In this document: positions 24,069 through 33,646 of the stretch, in pieces
Layout: every line of letters begins with the position of its first letter
Numbering within the stretch: the first letter of the stretch is position 1
Origin: Aradus depressus
Taxonomy: Eukaryota > Arthropoda > Insecta > Hemiptera > Aradidae
Assembly (NCBI GenBank): GCA_963662175.1
Contig: OY759227.1
Span: 1,334,501 to 1,398,500, forward strand
Length of the DNA stretch: 64,000 bases
Direction: 5' to 3'
The notes under the pieces: generated by a model
The model's input: only the letters and a program-made list of their open reading frames with translations
Told to the model about the DNA's origin: nothing
The model's database searches: none
Position numbers and translations under genes: made by a program

Positions 24069-24076
24069 TATATATA
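24069..24076 (-). promoter_or_regulatory. TATA box of polymerase B, copy 2
   Basis: TATATATA on the minus strand lies about 29 bp upstream of the ATG at 24040 and is conserved in copy 1 (2785-2792). Confidence 0.45.
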
Positions 24077-24221
24077 ATCAAAAGAAAACAAAAACAATTG
24101 TGAGAGAAGATTGTGAACCCGCTCATGAAAACAGGTTTTTAAAAGACCAGAGAGGGGGGAACTAGGTGGGGGTAAGAAGATGATATGAAGTGAAAAAAAT
24201 GTAGAGAGACCAGTTGTCGCA

Positions 24222-24737
24222 ATGGAGTTGTATCTAGTAACAGAGTTTGCTCTCAACAAGTCCAAGACCAAGGTCATCAAGGTGGGACTTCTCAACCAGT
24301 CACCAGTAGTGGTATTTTGCCACAAGAAGATTTCAATTTATTTGGACACGGCAGATTGGACAGGACTCTCACCCAACATAGGACCTATTCAAAACTACAT
24401 CAACCCCAAAGGAAGAAAAAGACCTCTCCAAGACTCACTCCGAATACGCAACATAGTATTCAAATTTGGACTCACTGGAAGAAACCGAAGTGTGAGTATA
24501 TCAAATTCATACCTTTGGGTCACAATGTGTCAGAATAGTCCTTCTCCTTACATGTCGGTGTCGTCTCAGCTAGAAATCAAACTCAATAAAAGTGAAGTGA
24601 TATTTATGCTCAAGTCTTGTGAGAAAATAGACTATTCTTTAAAACTTTTACTATCAGTAATATCAAAATGCTTTGAATTTTTTTCATTACCAACATCAAC
24701 TGAAGAGATGCATCTGTCTCCATCCCTAAGTATTTAG
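24222..24737 (+). CDS. Unrecognised Polinton gene, divergent from polymerase B
   Basis: The open frame is 171 codons and starts at an ATG 180 bp from the polymerase start on the other strand, so the two may share a control region. The first about 65 residues are nearly identical in copy 1 (2638-2449, minus), with mostly silent or conservative differences in between. Visible traits are VVVFCHKKISIYLDTADW in the first third, a basic patch KGRKRP, and NIVFKFGLTGRNRSVSI in the middle. There is no signal peptide or membrane segment. I do not recognise the family. Position and conservation suggest an accessory Polinton protein, perhaps one of the capsid-associated or regulatory ones. Confidence 0.6.
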   Translation: MELYLVTEFALNKSKTKVIKVGLLNQSPVVVFCHKKISIYLDTADWTGLSPNIGPIQNYINPKGRKRPLQDSLRIRNIVFKFGLTGRNRSVSISNSYLWVTMCQNSPSPYMSVSSQLEIKLNKSEVIFMLKSCEKIDYSLKLLLSVISKCFEFFSLPTSTEEMHLSPSLSI

Positions 24738-24770
24738 ATGCTTATGACCTTGATGTTGAGCATCTATAAC

Positions 24771-24794
24771 CCTAATCCTAATCCTAATCCTAAT
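24771..24794. repeat. Short CCTAAT tandem repeat
   Basis: Four copies of the hexamer CCTAAT lie in the Polinton spacer downstream of the unrecognised gene. The stretch is too short to be telomeric DNA. Confidence 0.7.
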
Positions 24795-25308
24795 CAACTG
24801 AAGAGTCTACAGTGAATTTAAACACTGTAGACCGGCATTATTTATGAATAAATGATTATAATCATACTTGTTTATTTCTTATTCCTATTATTACTTTTGA
24901 GGTATTTAAAAAAAGAAAAGAAAAAAATATGGTTGAATTAAAATTTATTATCAACATTATTTTACACAATATATACAATTTTTCTTCATCGGTGGTGGAC
25001 CATCGATTTGATCATGAGATGTATTGAAGTGATGGTTGCATCGACGACACAATTGGAATCTTGGATCCTCACGCCACTCTTCAGGTAGGTTGTCCCATAA
25101 AGCAGTAATGCAGGTGGTAAGTTTTGAAGATGTACTGGATCCAAATTCCAGATATTAGTTTGAGAAAGTAGCTGTTTTGGCTATAAAGTGCTAAACACAC
25201 GTTAAAGTTTGTTAACATTTATTATTAATATTGTGACGGTGTTATAAGTTTTTATATTACTAAACAGTGACAAAGACACTCAGAAGTTCTCCCTCTGTTT
25301 GGGTGAGA

Positions 25309-26640
25309 ATGAAACCCGGCGTTTCGAAACGAGAACAGTCTAATAATTTTAATATTCAAAATTCTAACCTTGCCGATATCAAGCAAATAAACAATGTAGC
25401 CGGAACAGGTGAGATGATATCCACTTTTTTACCTGCTAAGAGGCAGCTCTCTTCAAGCTGTGAGGACTCTGGGATATCAATGGCAGTAGACGGCGGCCAA
25501 GTAGTCCCTGATAACAGAGCCATCTCCCAGGAGCCTCAGCTGAAGAGGAACCGATATACTTTACAAATCACACCCACACCAACACCAACACAGAACAGAT
25601 ACGAGCCACTTCTCACTCTCCAGGACGGTCAGGAGACAACCCAACCGACAAAGCCAGACGGACAGCCTACCCCTAACAGACAGACCAAGATCCCTCCAAT
25701 CTTTCTTTGTGAGGCTGATAATTATCAGCTGGTCATTACCGAGTTAAAAAGTTTAATTTGTTCGCCGTTTGAAACAAAACAGTGCAACAAAAAAATAAAG
25801 ATCAGCCTCACAACGACTGATGACTATCGCAAAGTGACAAAATTTTATGACGACAATAAGGTGAAATACTACACCTTCGTCAACCCCGAGGACAGGAAAC
25901 TCTCCGTAATTATACGGGGAGTTCCTTACTCACTGACCGACACAGAAATAACAGACGAACTGATCCCGACATACCCTGTTATTAAAGTCACCCGGATTCT
26001 GAACCACGACAGACGCCCCACACCCCTCTGTGCAGTTGAGCTGGAGAACACCCCATCTGGAGAGGCCATATTTCAACTGACGCGGCTCTACTATACAGTT
26101 GTCAAAGTGGAGCCACGCCGACGTTCCAACCGAGTCGTGCAGTGCACAAACTGCCAATCTTTTGGTCATACCAAAAACTTTTGCCGACTGGACCCCAAAT
26201 GTGTGAAGTGCGGGGAGGACCACCACTTCACAGCATGCCCCTCCAGACAGAAGAAGGTAGACTCTCCCAAGTGTGCCAACTGCCAGGGCAACCATCCAGC
26301 CAGCTACAGAGGGTGTGCTTCCTACAAGACATACGTAGACAGGACTAGCAGACAGGCCCAACCTAAACGACAAGATCCTCCCAATGCACCACCTAAAGGA
26401 CAACCCCCAAGACAGACCCCGGACCGACCGAACAGCTGGTTCGACCAAGGCAGACCCCGACCCTTCCAACCTCGACCTCAACCTAACTTACCCAGCAGCC
26501 AAGACAACCAACCAGCTAACGACATGACTGACCTCACCAACACAATAATCACCTTTCTCAAACCATTTATCCCTATCATAAAATCATTTTTATCTAATCT
26601 TCTCACCCAAGTATTTTCATTTAACAATGGTGGACCCTAA
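25309..26640 (+). CDS. Jockey LINE ORF1 (gag-like zinc knuckle protein)
   Basis: This is the nucleic-acid-binding ORF1 protein of a Jockey-clade LINE, about 443 codons and uninterrupted. I chose the ATG at 25309 (MKPGVSKREQ) because upstream codons in frame start only from GTG. An RNA-recognition-like region (about residues 140-260: VIIRGVPYSLTDTEI) precedes three zinc knuckles: CTNCQSFGHTKNFC, CVKCGEDHHFTAC and CANCQGNHPASYRGC. A Pro/Gln-rich stretch follows, and then a hydrophobic C-terminus. The stop overlaps the ORF2 start by 14 nt (26627-26640), which suggests coupled translation. Confidence 0.9.
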   Translation: MKPGVSKREQSNNFNIQNSNLADIKQINNVAGTGEMISTFLPAKRQLSSSCEDSGISMAVDGGQVVPDNRAISQEPQLKRNRYTLQITPTPTPTQNRYEPLLTLQDGQETTQPTKPDGQPTPNRQTKIPPIFLCEADNYQLVITELKSLICSPFETKQCNKKIKISLTTTDDYRKVTKFYDDNKVKYYTFVNPEDRKLSVIIRGVPYSLTDTEITDELIPTYPVIKVTRILNHDRRPTPLCAVELENTPSGEAIFQLTRLYYTVVKVEPRRRSNRVVQCTNCQSFGHTKNFCRLDPKCVKCGEDHHFTACPSRQKKVDSPKCANCQGNHPASYRGCASYKTYVDRTSRQAQPKRQDPPNAPPKGQPPRQTPDRPNSWFDQGRPRPFQPRPQPNLPSSQDNQPANDMTDLTNTIITFLKPFIPIIKSFLSNLLTQVFSFNNGGP

Positions 26641-29327
26641 TTTAAATATTTTTCATAATTTATCCATCCTTAACTGGAACGCTGACGGAATAAAAAACAG
26701 ACGAACGATACTCTCGGACTTTTTAACTCGCTACAACATCGACATCATTTGTATCACAGAAACTCACCTCCATAATACCGACAAATTCAAGCTAAAAGGA
26801 TACACCATATACAGACAGGACAGACAAACCAGATTTGGAGGCGTCGCTGTTTGTATAAAAAAAGTACCTCGCACACTCTCAGCTTCTCTTACCCACACTT
26901 CAACAGCTGGAAGCCGTTGGAGCCACACTCACACTCAACAACAACAGAACACTTAACATAATCTCAGCATACCACCGACCAGGCATCAGAATTCACCAGA
27001 CGGATTTTGAACACATTTTCACTAGGGGGCCGACTATACTACTAGGTGACCTAAATAGTAAAAATACAATTTGGGGATGTAGACGGACAAACAACAACGG
27101 GACAAGACTCTTAAACATAATTAACAATTTAGGCGTACAGATATCAGCACCGGACGAACCGACATTTTATCCTACACAACAGAGATATCTCCCAGACATC
27201 CTGGACATTGGACTAGTACAAAATTTTACTTTGCCCCTTTATCACGAACCACTGACAGAACTCGACTCAGACCATCTTCCAGTCGTGTGTACCTTCAAAG
27301 TGAACCCGAAACAGGCAGAACATCTGCCTAGACTGATACAGGGGAAAATAGATTGGGACGCGTTTAGATGGGAGATGGACAAAAACATAGACATCCCTTT
27401 GCATTACTACAATACTGAAGACATAGACGACTCACTGAAATATTTCACTCAAGCCATTTACACCTCGATACACAACTCAACATACAATCACTACAAGGAC
27501 CAACGCAACATGCGACAAAATAAGACCCCTAAACGCATACTTAACATGATACACGACAAAAATACACTCCGCAAACACTGGCAACGAACACGCGATCCAC
27601 AAGAGAAGCGAGAGCTGAACCGACTGACAAGACTTATACGATGGGAATTGGACAATGACAGAATCAACAGATACCGACAATACACCAGCGACTTTACGCC
27701 TGGAGACAGCAACCTTTGGAAGGAAACACGACGCCTCCTCAGACAAGACCCCGGCCTCCCGCCCCTGACAGACGGACAGAATACTGTAACAACGGACAAG
27801 GACAAGAGTGAGCTAGTGGCCCAGCACCTTGAACAGAAATTCAGAACTCATGACACACAAGATCACGAAACATTCCACACAGTCCACGAATTTCTTTCCA
27901 CCCCACTCCACACCGCAGAACCACATATACAGTACACAAACCCGTCAGAAATTACACTATACATCCGGAGACTCCCCAACAAGAAGGCCCCCGGTGAAGA
28001 CCTCATCCCCAACATCGTCCTCAAGAACCTGCCTCCAAGAAGCATCGCTTATCTTACAGGGCTGTTCAATGGCTGTTTAAGGAGAGGATACTTTCCTGAC
28101 ACGTGGAAGAATGCTATCGTTGTTGTCTTTCATAAGCACGGCAAGCCGAAACAAGACCCCAACAGCTACAGGCCGATAAGCCTTCTAAATTCATTGTCTA
28201 AGATTTTTGAAAAGATTATATCGAAAAGGCTTACTGGATATCTAGAAGACACCATACCGTCCCACCAGTTTGGCTTCAAAGCCAAACACTCTGCAGTCCA
28301 GCAGCTACAACGGGTGACCGAAATGATTGTCCACGGCTTCGAGGCGAAGAATTACACCACCGCCGTATTCTTGGATGTAGCCGCAGCCTTTGACACCGTT
28401 TGGCATCAGGGGCTGTTGTACAAACTAAAGAAAAGCTTGGTACCCAAATACATCGTTGGTCTTATATCCTCTTTTCTCCATGGCAGGACGTTCCAGGTGA
28501 AAGTCAGTAACGCACTGAGCACCAAGAGAAGGATTACAGCTGGGGTCCCTCAAGGTGCTATTCTGAGCCCCCTCCTTTTTAGTTTGTACACCCACGATAT
28601 CCCCGAAACTCCCACGGCAACATTAGCCACCTATGCCGATGACACAATGATCGCCTGTCAGCATAGTGTCCTCTCCGTCGCCATTGAACAGCTCCAGGAA
28701 GCCCTGACAGAAGTTTCTCTCTGGTTCTCAAAATGGAGACTAACACTGAACATAGGGAAGACTGAAGCTAAAATATTCACTCTCCGCAGATTCTCCATAG
28801 AAGAACAACGTCAGCTGCAAATTGATGACCTCCCCATTCTCTGGAATCCTAAGGACCATGGTGTGCGCTATCTTGGAGTACTTTTAGATACACGACTCAC
28901 ATGGAAACTACACATTAACAGAAAACTACAGCTAGCATATTCACGACTTAACACCCTCTACCCTCTCATAAACAGAAACACGCCACTTAATCATACGTGT
29001 ACTATTCTCTTATACAAGACACTCCTACTTCCACTTCTAACATACGCCTGTCCAGTCTGGATCGGTACCAGCAGCACTAACATTAAACGACTACAAACAT
29101 TTCAGAATAAAGTACTCCGAATAGCAACAAACGCACCCTGGTTTGTGAGGAATCACAAAATCCACGAAGAATTGGGTGTTCCTCTTTTTGCAGCTCACAT
29201 CGAGAAACTAGTGAAGAATCACCACGAAGCCCTTGTGTATTGTTCCGGGGCTGTACATTACAGTCTAGGAGCGCCTACTCCTGGGAGGCGACTCAAACAA
29301 AGACTGTACCAGGACTTTCTATTTTAA
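26627..29327 (+). pseudogene. Jockey LINE ORF2 (endonuclease-RT), one frameshift
   Basis: The endonuclease opens at 26627 (ILNWNADGIKNR, ICITETHL). A frameshift near 26880-26900 moves the rest (LLGDLNSKNTIWG, PDILDIGL, DSDHLPVV) into another frame, which stays open to 29327. RT motifs are PNKKAPGEDLIPN, YRPISLLNSLSKIFEKI, VFLDVAAAFDTVWH (A), AGVPQGAILSPLLFSLY (B), ATYADDTMIA (C) and YLGVLLD. The C-terminal Cys-poor tail ends RRLKQRLYQDFLF. No RNase H domain was seen, as expected for Jockey. Apart from the one shift it is intact. Confidence 0.92.
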
Positions 29328-29375
29328 ATCCTTTATTTTATATATTTGTGTATAGCACCTTGTTTTGCTGGTCCA

Positions 29376-29381
29376 AATAAA
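29376..29381 (+). terminator. Polyadenylation signal of Jockey LINE
   Basis: AATAAA lies 14 bp before the A tail and about 50 bp after the ORF2 stop. Confidence 0.6.
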
Positions 29382-30172
29382 TGTTATTATTATTAAAAAA
29401 AAAAAAAAAAAAAAGTTTGAGAAAGTTTTTCCAAAGCTTGATCCATTCTAGCACTGACTAAACCAGTAACATCGGGGGCTGTGTCTTTTATGGTACATGT
29501 GTGGGCATACCGTCTGATCTATATCACATTTTAGCTTGCAATATACACACATAGCAGTATTATTCAAATGTCTTACAAAGCCATGAAATGCCAACACTTT
29601 ATTAGATTTACGAAAGGTTTTTTGGCGAACCTCTTCATTGTACAAATCTGTCTTGGATGGGTGTTTACTTATCCACTCCTCCAACTTGAAGGCTTGATTA
29701 AGTGAACAAGTATAAGAGGTTCCTCCATGAAAATGACAGGTAGTCTCATGTTGGGGTAACTTTTTCAAATGCGGACACTTATAGTCGAGCAGATCATAAA
29801 CTGACTTTTTAACAATATTTTCAAGAAATGTACATTTTTCTAGTCCTTTTGCCCAAATAAATTTACATGAAGCAGTTGAAGTACATAAGAGTTCTTCCAG
29901 ACGTAAATATTCTGTATCTCCATAGCACCATGGAATATTGTGAATGTGTTTTTTAACCCATAGATTCACACGACTTCTTTCCAAAGATTCATCAACATTC
30001 TGAGGAGGGAGAAAAAACCAGTGGAGTGACTGACTGTGTGTGAGAACTGTCAACTCCTTCACAATAAAGCCACCTTCCCCTTGAAAACCTTGAAAATCCA
30101 CAATCGCGAACTGATGTTCCATGTTTGAGGGTTAGAAATCTAATGGTGATCCTCACCTTATACACACTCATT

Positions 30173-31675
30173 TTATAGCTTCCTTACAAGACCGCTAAGA
30201 GGATTCAATTAAATTAATTTATCATGAATTAAAAGGCAGTAAGCTCGAGTGTGAGGTGGAAACGGTTGGGTTGCATGAAGATCCAGACGAATGTCGACCA
30301 TCAATGTGTCTTCCTGACGTGATACATCAAGAACTATCATGGGGGCGATTTCACCAAAGTCCTTTCTCGACAGTAGGGGTTCACTATGATCCTTAGAATA
30401 GTAGCTCATTTGAAATCTTTGGTACACATCATAGAAAACAGCATATCGACCCTTATTGAAATCAAGGTTTAAATCATCGTATGGGAACATTTCACTATTC
30501 AAAAATAGTTTAACATTGGACAAGTTACAAGCGTCAAGTTGACTGGTATCTTTTAACTTATTGTCGACTCTGTCTGTCTGAAAGGCTACGATTATATATC
30601 GGGGTTTTTCTAGAGCTGAACTTGTCTTGACACTCCATGTATTTTGTGTGTTTTCCGGTAAGGCAAGGTATTCCGACATCTCTGGGAAAGGGATAGTGAG
30701 TGTCTGATCTCTGTCTAATATTCTCAATAGTCGCAGTCGCTGTTCATCAGATACTTTAATATGAGGGACTCTCCAATTCACCTTGTCTAGTGTAAGTTGT
30801 TCGAATTAATTTAATTAGTTAATCGAATTAGCGTCGCTCTTTGCACGGATAAGACACAGTTCATGATTTGAATTGATTATGACTTTTTTGAAAGTTTCGA
30901 GAAAACCAATAAGAGTGCTGAGGGGGAGACATACATTCAAATGACCGTCTTTATCTATTGAAATAGCTCCATCTTTCTTTGCCATCATCCATCCTGCATT
31001 ACCTAACCCACTCACTTGGTTAGGTGATAAAGAGACATACCCTTTTAGAGTACTCACAATTCCTGGATTTCGGACTTTATCAATTTCCACTCCATTCAAT
31101 TCATAGCGAATTTCTTCAAACATAAATGCAAAGGCATTATTTGACAATTTTGCACTCGATGTAGTCATTTTTTTATCAGCACCCTCCTTCTGAATAGAGC
31201 CTTCCAAATAAAGATAACTAGCACATGGTAATATATACAAATCTTGCTGGTGAGTAGGGATTCGTATATCATCAGAATTCTTTAAATTTGTAGAAATAAA
31301 GGGGTTGTAAGTGTCGAACGGCAGCTGTGTGATACTATCATCAAACCGAACGTCCTCTGTAATATCTAAAATGTCATTCATTGTCGTTTCACTTTCAAGT
31401 CTAAACTTTTCAAAAATCGAATGTTGCCTGGTGTCAAGTGTCTCATGTACGGTCTCTAATTTTTCTCCTAATGCCAATTCACTTATTGAGACCACTCCAC
31501 CCAATGTTTTCGCATTTAATTTCTTTACAAGAGATGAAATCTACAAGATGATGAAAAAAATTTACATCGAAATGTGCCATCATGAAATTACTATCGAATT
31601 TTTTTAGAGTATAAAAATTTCTAAGAGAATTTTAGAATATACCTTGGAAGCAGAAGAAGCAGCAGAGAGATTCAT
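30173..31675 (-). pseudogene. Polinton major-capsid-like protein (two exons)
   Basis: The start ATG is at 31675-31673. Exon 1 has 11 codons (31675-31643), intron 31642-31541 (102 nt, GT...AG) follows, and exon 2 begins at 31540 in the same phase. The protein shows IRIPTHQQDLYILPC, FEEIRYELNGVEIDK, WRVPHIKVSDEQRLRLL, LFLNSEMFPYDDLNLDF and RAYCLLIHDKL. I recognise this as the capsid-type protein of arthropod Polinton-like elements, probably with a double jelly-roll fold (family from memory). Two in-frame TAA codons 12 nt apart sit between the halves (about 30803-30814). A TAA at 30209-30211 precedes an in-frame tail (PLSGLVRKL) ending at 30173. It was once a single frame and is now dead. Confidence 0.7.
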
Positions 31676-31732
31676 TTCGGAGGTTTGGAGATCTCAGAAG
31701 GAAGACTGGTATCAATTCGGGATTTCAGAGGG

Positions 31733-31740
31733 TTTATATA
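31733..31740 (-). promoter_or_regulatory. TATA box of capsid-like gene
   Basis: The minus strand reads TATATAAA about 58 bp before the ATG at 31675. CCAGTCTTCC about 25 bp downstream of it resembles an insect initiator. Confidence 0.5.
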
Positions 31741-31885
31741 CTCGGATTTGACATTTCAAATTCATACAAATATTTTTTAGAAAGTAGTAAGACACAAATT
31801 CAGGGCTGAGATTTCATCATCTTTGGTTATGTAAATAAAGTCAACACTTGATTACAGATTTAATTTTTTTCAAAAATACATTAGA

Positions 31886-32305
31886 TTACACTGAGAATTC
31901 AAAAAAATGCTCCGCATTGTTTCTTCGACCTTTGTAAGATAGTTTCAGTTTTCCTGAAAAAAAAATTTATTTTTTTAGTAGTTTTTCTTAAAAAAGTGAC
32001 TTTTTTTTTTAATTATTTTTTTTTTTTAAATTACCTGAGGCTTGAAGTAATTCGTCATCGGTAAACATTTTGGTATAGCGCTTCGGCAAAAATATGCTTT
32101 TCAAGCTGTCGCTGGGATCGTCAAGATCGTCTTCAATAAATGTCGCGATGACACTGGGTTCGTAAATCGTATTTATTCTTTTCATTGCAAGAATGGGGTA
32201 CTTTTCGTCTATTATTAATTCATTTATTGGAATGAATTCAGCTCTTGAAGCATTAGATTTTTGAACAAGAGCGTTCAAGTCACTCTCCTGAGTTTCTGTG
32301 TCCAT
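31886..32305 (-). CDS. Small Polinton protein, spliced
   Basis: Exon 1 is 32305-32035 (90 codons plus one base) and exon 2 is 31953-31886. The 81-nt intron (32034-31954) has a GTAATT donor and TTTTTTCAG acceptor. Joined, the frame stays open to TAA 31888-31886, giving 112 residues. Motifs are FIPINELIIDEKYPILAMKR, SIFLPKRYTKMFTDDEL and LKLSYKG at the splice. It resembles a small protein family widespread in arthropod genomes and Polinton-like elements, and shares its pattern with the gene at 19681-20142. A single-strand DNA-binding or OB-fold role is only a guess. It is the only Polinton gene here that looks fully intact. Confidence 0.65.
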
Positions 32306-32343
32306 GTTTGGCTAGATAATGAGGGGACCCGCTAGATTCCCTT

Positions 32344-32353
32344 CTTTTATATA
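32344..32353 (-). promoter_or_regulatory. TATA box of spliced small Polinton gene
   Basis: The minus strand reads TATATAAAAG about 40 bp upstream of the ATG at 32305, similar in sequence and spacing to the TATA box of the capsid-like gene. Confidence 0.5.
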
Positions 32354-32670
32354 CGTATATCGGAAAGCTTTGAAATTTGAAAACTGGAAGAAGAAATTTC
32401 TAAATTTGAAAAAGATTTAACTTTCAAGAAGGGGGAAAGAAAAAGTTATGCAAAAGAGCACACGGCAAAGGATTGGTATGCAAATTAGTCTCCAAGTGAT
32501 TATGCAAATCTTTGGGTCCAACTTCTCGGTGAAGGACAAACCGGTTCTCTCTACACAAGAAACTGAAAGTTCATTGGCGTGTTGATTTCAATTCTCAATA
32601 ATACATTTTTCGCTCACCGTTTTTCGAAAAAATTTCCCTAAGATACCAAAATGATAAGTTTTCACATACA
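32354..32670. other. Polinton spacer between small gene and terminal repeat
   Basis: About 320 bp of AT-rich sequence between the last gene and the right terminal repeat. I see no coding or structural feature. This is a place where other Polintons often carry more genes. Confidence 0.5.
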
Positions 32671-33198
32671 CACTGAAGGTAGAATGAGGTATAATCCGTC
32701 TGTTTACATACAAGGTTGAATGACCTCTCAGACGCTAGCGATTTTTTTTTTTCGATTCACTGAGATAGCAAAATGAATATATAAATGATATGTTTACATC
32801 TGTTTGACACACTCACTGAAGGTTGAATGACGTCTGTTTACATACAAGGTTGAATGACCTCTCAGACGCTAGCGATTTTTTGAGATATCAAAATAAATAT
32901 ATAAATGATAGGTTTACATCTGTTTGACACACTCACTGAAGGTTGAATGACGTCTGTTTACATACAAGGTTGAATGACCTCTCAGACGCTAGCGATTTTT
33001 TTGAGATACCAAAATAAATATATAAATTACATCTGACAATCATTTCACACACCAGACCACTAGACTTTTAAACCGCGAGTCCCAGGGTGACCCTCCCTTT
33101 AAAACCTGACCTACTATGGTCCCTTTAAGCCTTGGCACTTCTGCATCAAAACATAGGCCCCCGTTAACTGATGGAGTTGTAGACAGAAATACCCTACT
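32671..33198. repeat. Polinton copy 2 right terminal inverted repeat
   Basis: The repeat is 528 bp with three tandem sub-repeats whose CGTCTGTTTACATACAAGG starts fall at 32697, 32831 and 32951. Each includes CTCAGACGCTAGCG. The outer 160 bp match the left repeat closely. Confidence 0.88.
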
Positions 33199-33646
33199 GG
33201 CGGAGATGCAGGGCGATGGCAGGCCAGAGCGTTGCGGGAACATCATTGTCCAGGAGTGGGTATTGAACAGACGGCAACGGCGCTGGACGGATTCTTCGGA
33301 TGGCCGGACGACACACGCCTTCTTCCCGGATGTGCGAGCACGACTTGCCTCGGCATGGGTCCAGCCGGACCATTGGACGTCCCAGATACTATCTGGTCAT
33401 GGCGACTTCAACGCCAAACTTTTCTTTTTTAAAAGAAAAGACAGTCCGAACTGTGCGTGCGGTGGCGTCGAGACTGCGGAGCACGCAGTCATCGAATGTC
33501 CGCTGTACGACGGGCCTAGGGTGGCGTTGATACGCTCGACCGGATTGTACCTGGGGCTCACCCTGCAGCAGCTGGTGACCGTGTCTTGTTACCCGGCATT
33601 CACCCAATTTGTAGCGCAGTGGAGGAGGCGAAAAAACGCCTCCTAA
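33199..33646 (+). pseudogene. R1-like LINE ORF2, C-terminal part
   Basis: This is the part of ORF2 beyond the Polinton. It has the typical C-terminal pattern of R1-type proteins: RRWTDSSDGRTTHAFFPDV, then SGHGDFNAKLFFF, and a Cys/His cluster CACGGVETAEHAVIECP. It ends at TAA 33644-33646. Upstream bases to 33116 that are open in the same frame belong to the Polinton terminal repeat and are not part of this gene. Confidence 0.87.

Larger units (their letters stand above)
25170..29414 (+). mobile_element. Jockey-clade LINE inside Polinton copy 2
   Basis: The 4,245-bp element has a 12-bp target duplication GTTTGAGAAAGT at 25158-25169 and 29415-29426 and a 20-A tail (29395-29414). It contains ORF1, ORF2 and a polyadenylation signal. 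It split the Polinton nuclease-like gene. With ORF1 intact and a single frameshift in ORF2, it looks young compared with its Polinton host. Confidence 0.92.
24960..30122 (-). pseudogene. Polinton nuclease-like protein, split by Jockey LINE
   Basis: The main part is 30122-29448 (224 codons) starting MEHQFAIVDFQGF. The rest lies at 29447-29427 and, beyond the LINE, 25157 to about 24960. There frames shift twice and end in a Cys/His segment (FQLCRRCNHHFN, then CIYC). From memory, MEHQFA-VDFQGF proteins with a YVKG-like block (here IWAKGLEKC) and a CPHL...CHFH cluster are common multi-copy genes in arthropods. They have the look of an RNase H/DEDD-type exonuclease, with D in VDFQ as a possible metal ligand. 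That assignment is inference. Its place between polymerase and capsid genes makes it Polinton cargo. Confidence 0.5.
19207..33198 (-). mobile_element. Polinton/Maverick copy 2, complete to both ends
   Basis: The element is 13,992 bp, or about 9.7 kb without the Jockey LINE inside it. It begins AGTAGGGTATTTCTGTC and ends with the reverse complement (through ACCCTACT at 33198), matching the AG...CT ends of Polintons. The 6-bp target duplication GGCGGA lies at 19201-19206 and 33199-33204. Genes, mostly on the minus strand, from right to left: a small protein, a capsid-like protein, a nuclease-like protein (split by the LINE), an unrecognised gene on the plus strand, DNA polymerase B, and a second small protein. 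No integrase, packaging ATPase or protease was recognised. Confidence 0.92.

Noticed and set aside
24771..24794. Telomeric repeat
   Set aside because: Only four CCTAAT units, inside a Polinton spacer. The insect telomere unit is five bases (TTAGG).
25930..26481. 183-codon minus-strand open frame
   Set aside because: It is antisense to the intact Jockey ORF1 zinc-knuckle region.
33116..33198. N-terminal extension of the LINE ORF2 remnant
   Set aside because: These codons are Polinton terminal repeat read in frame by chance. The LINE resumes at 33199.
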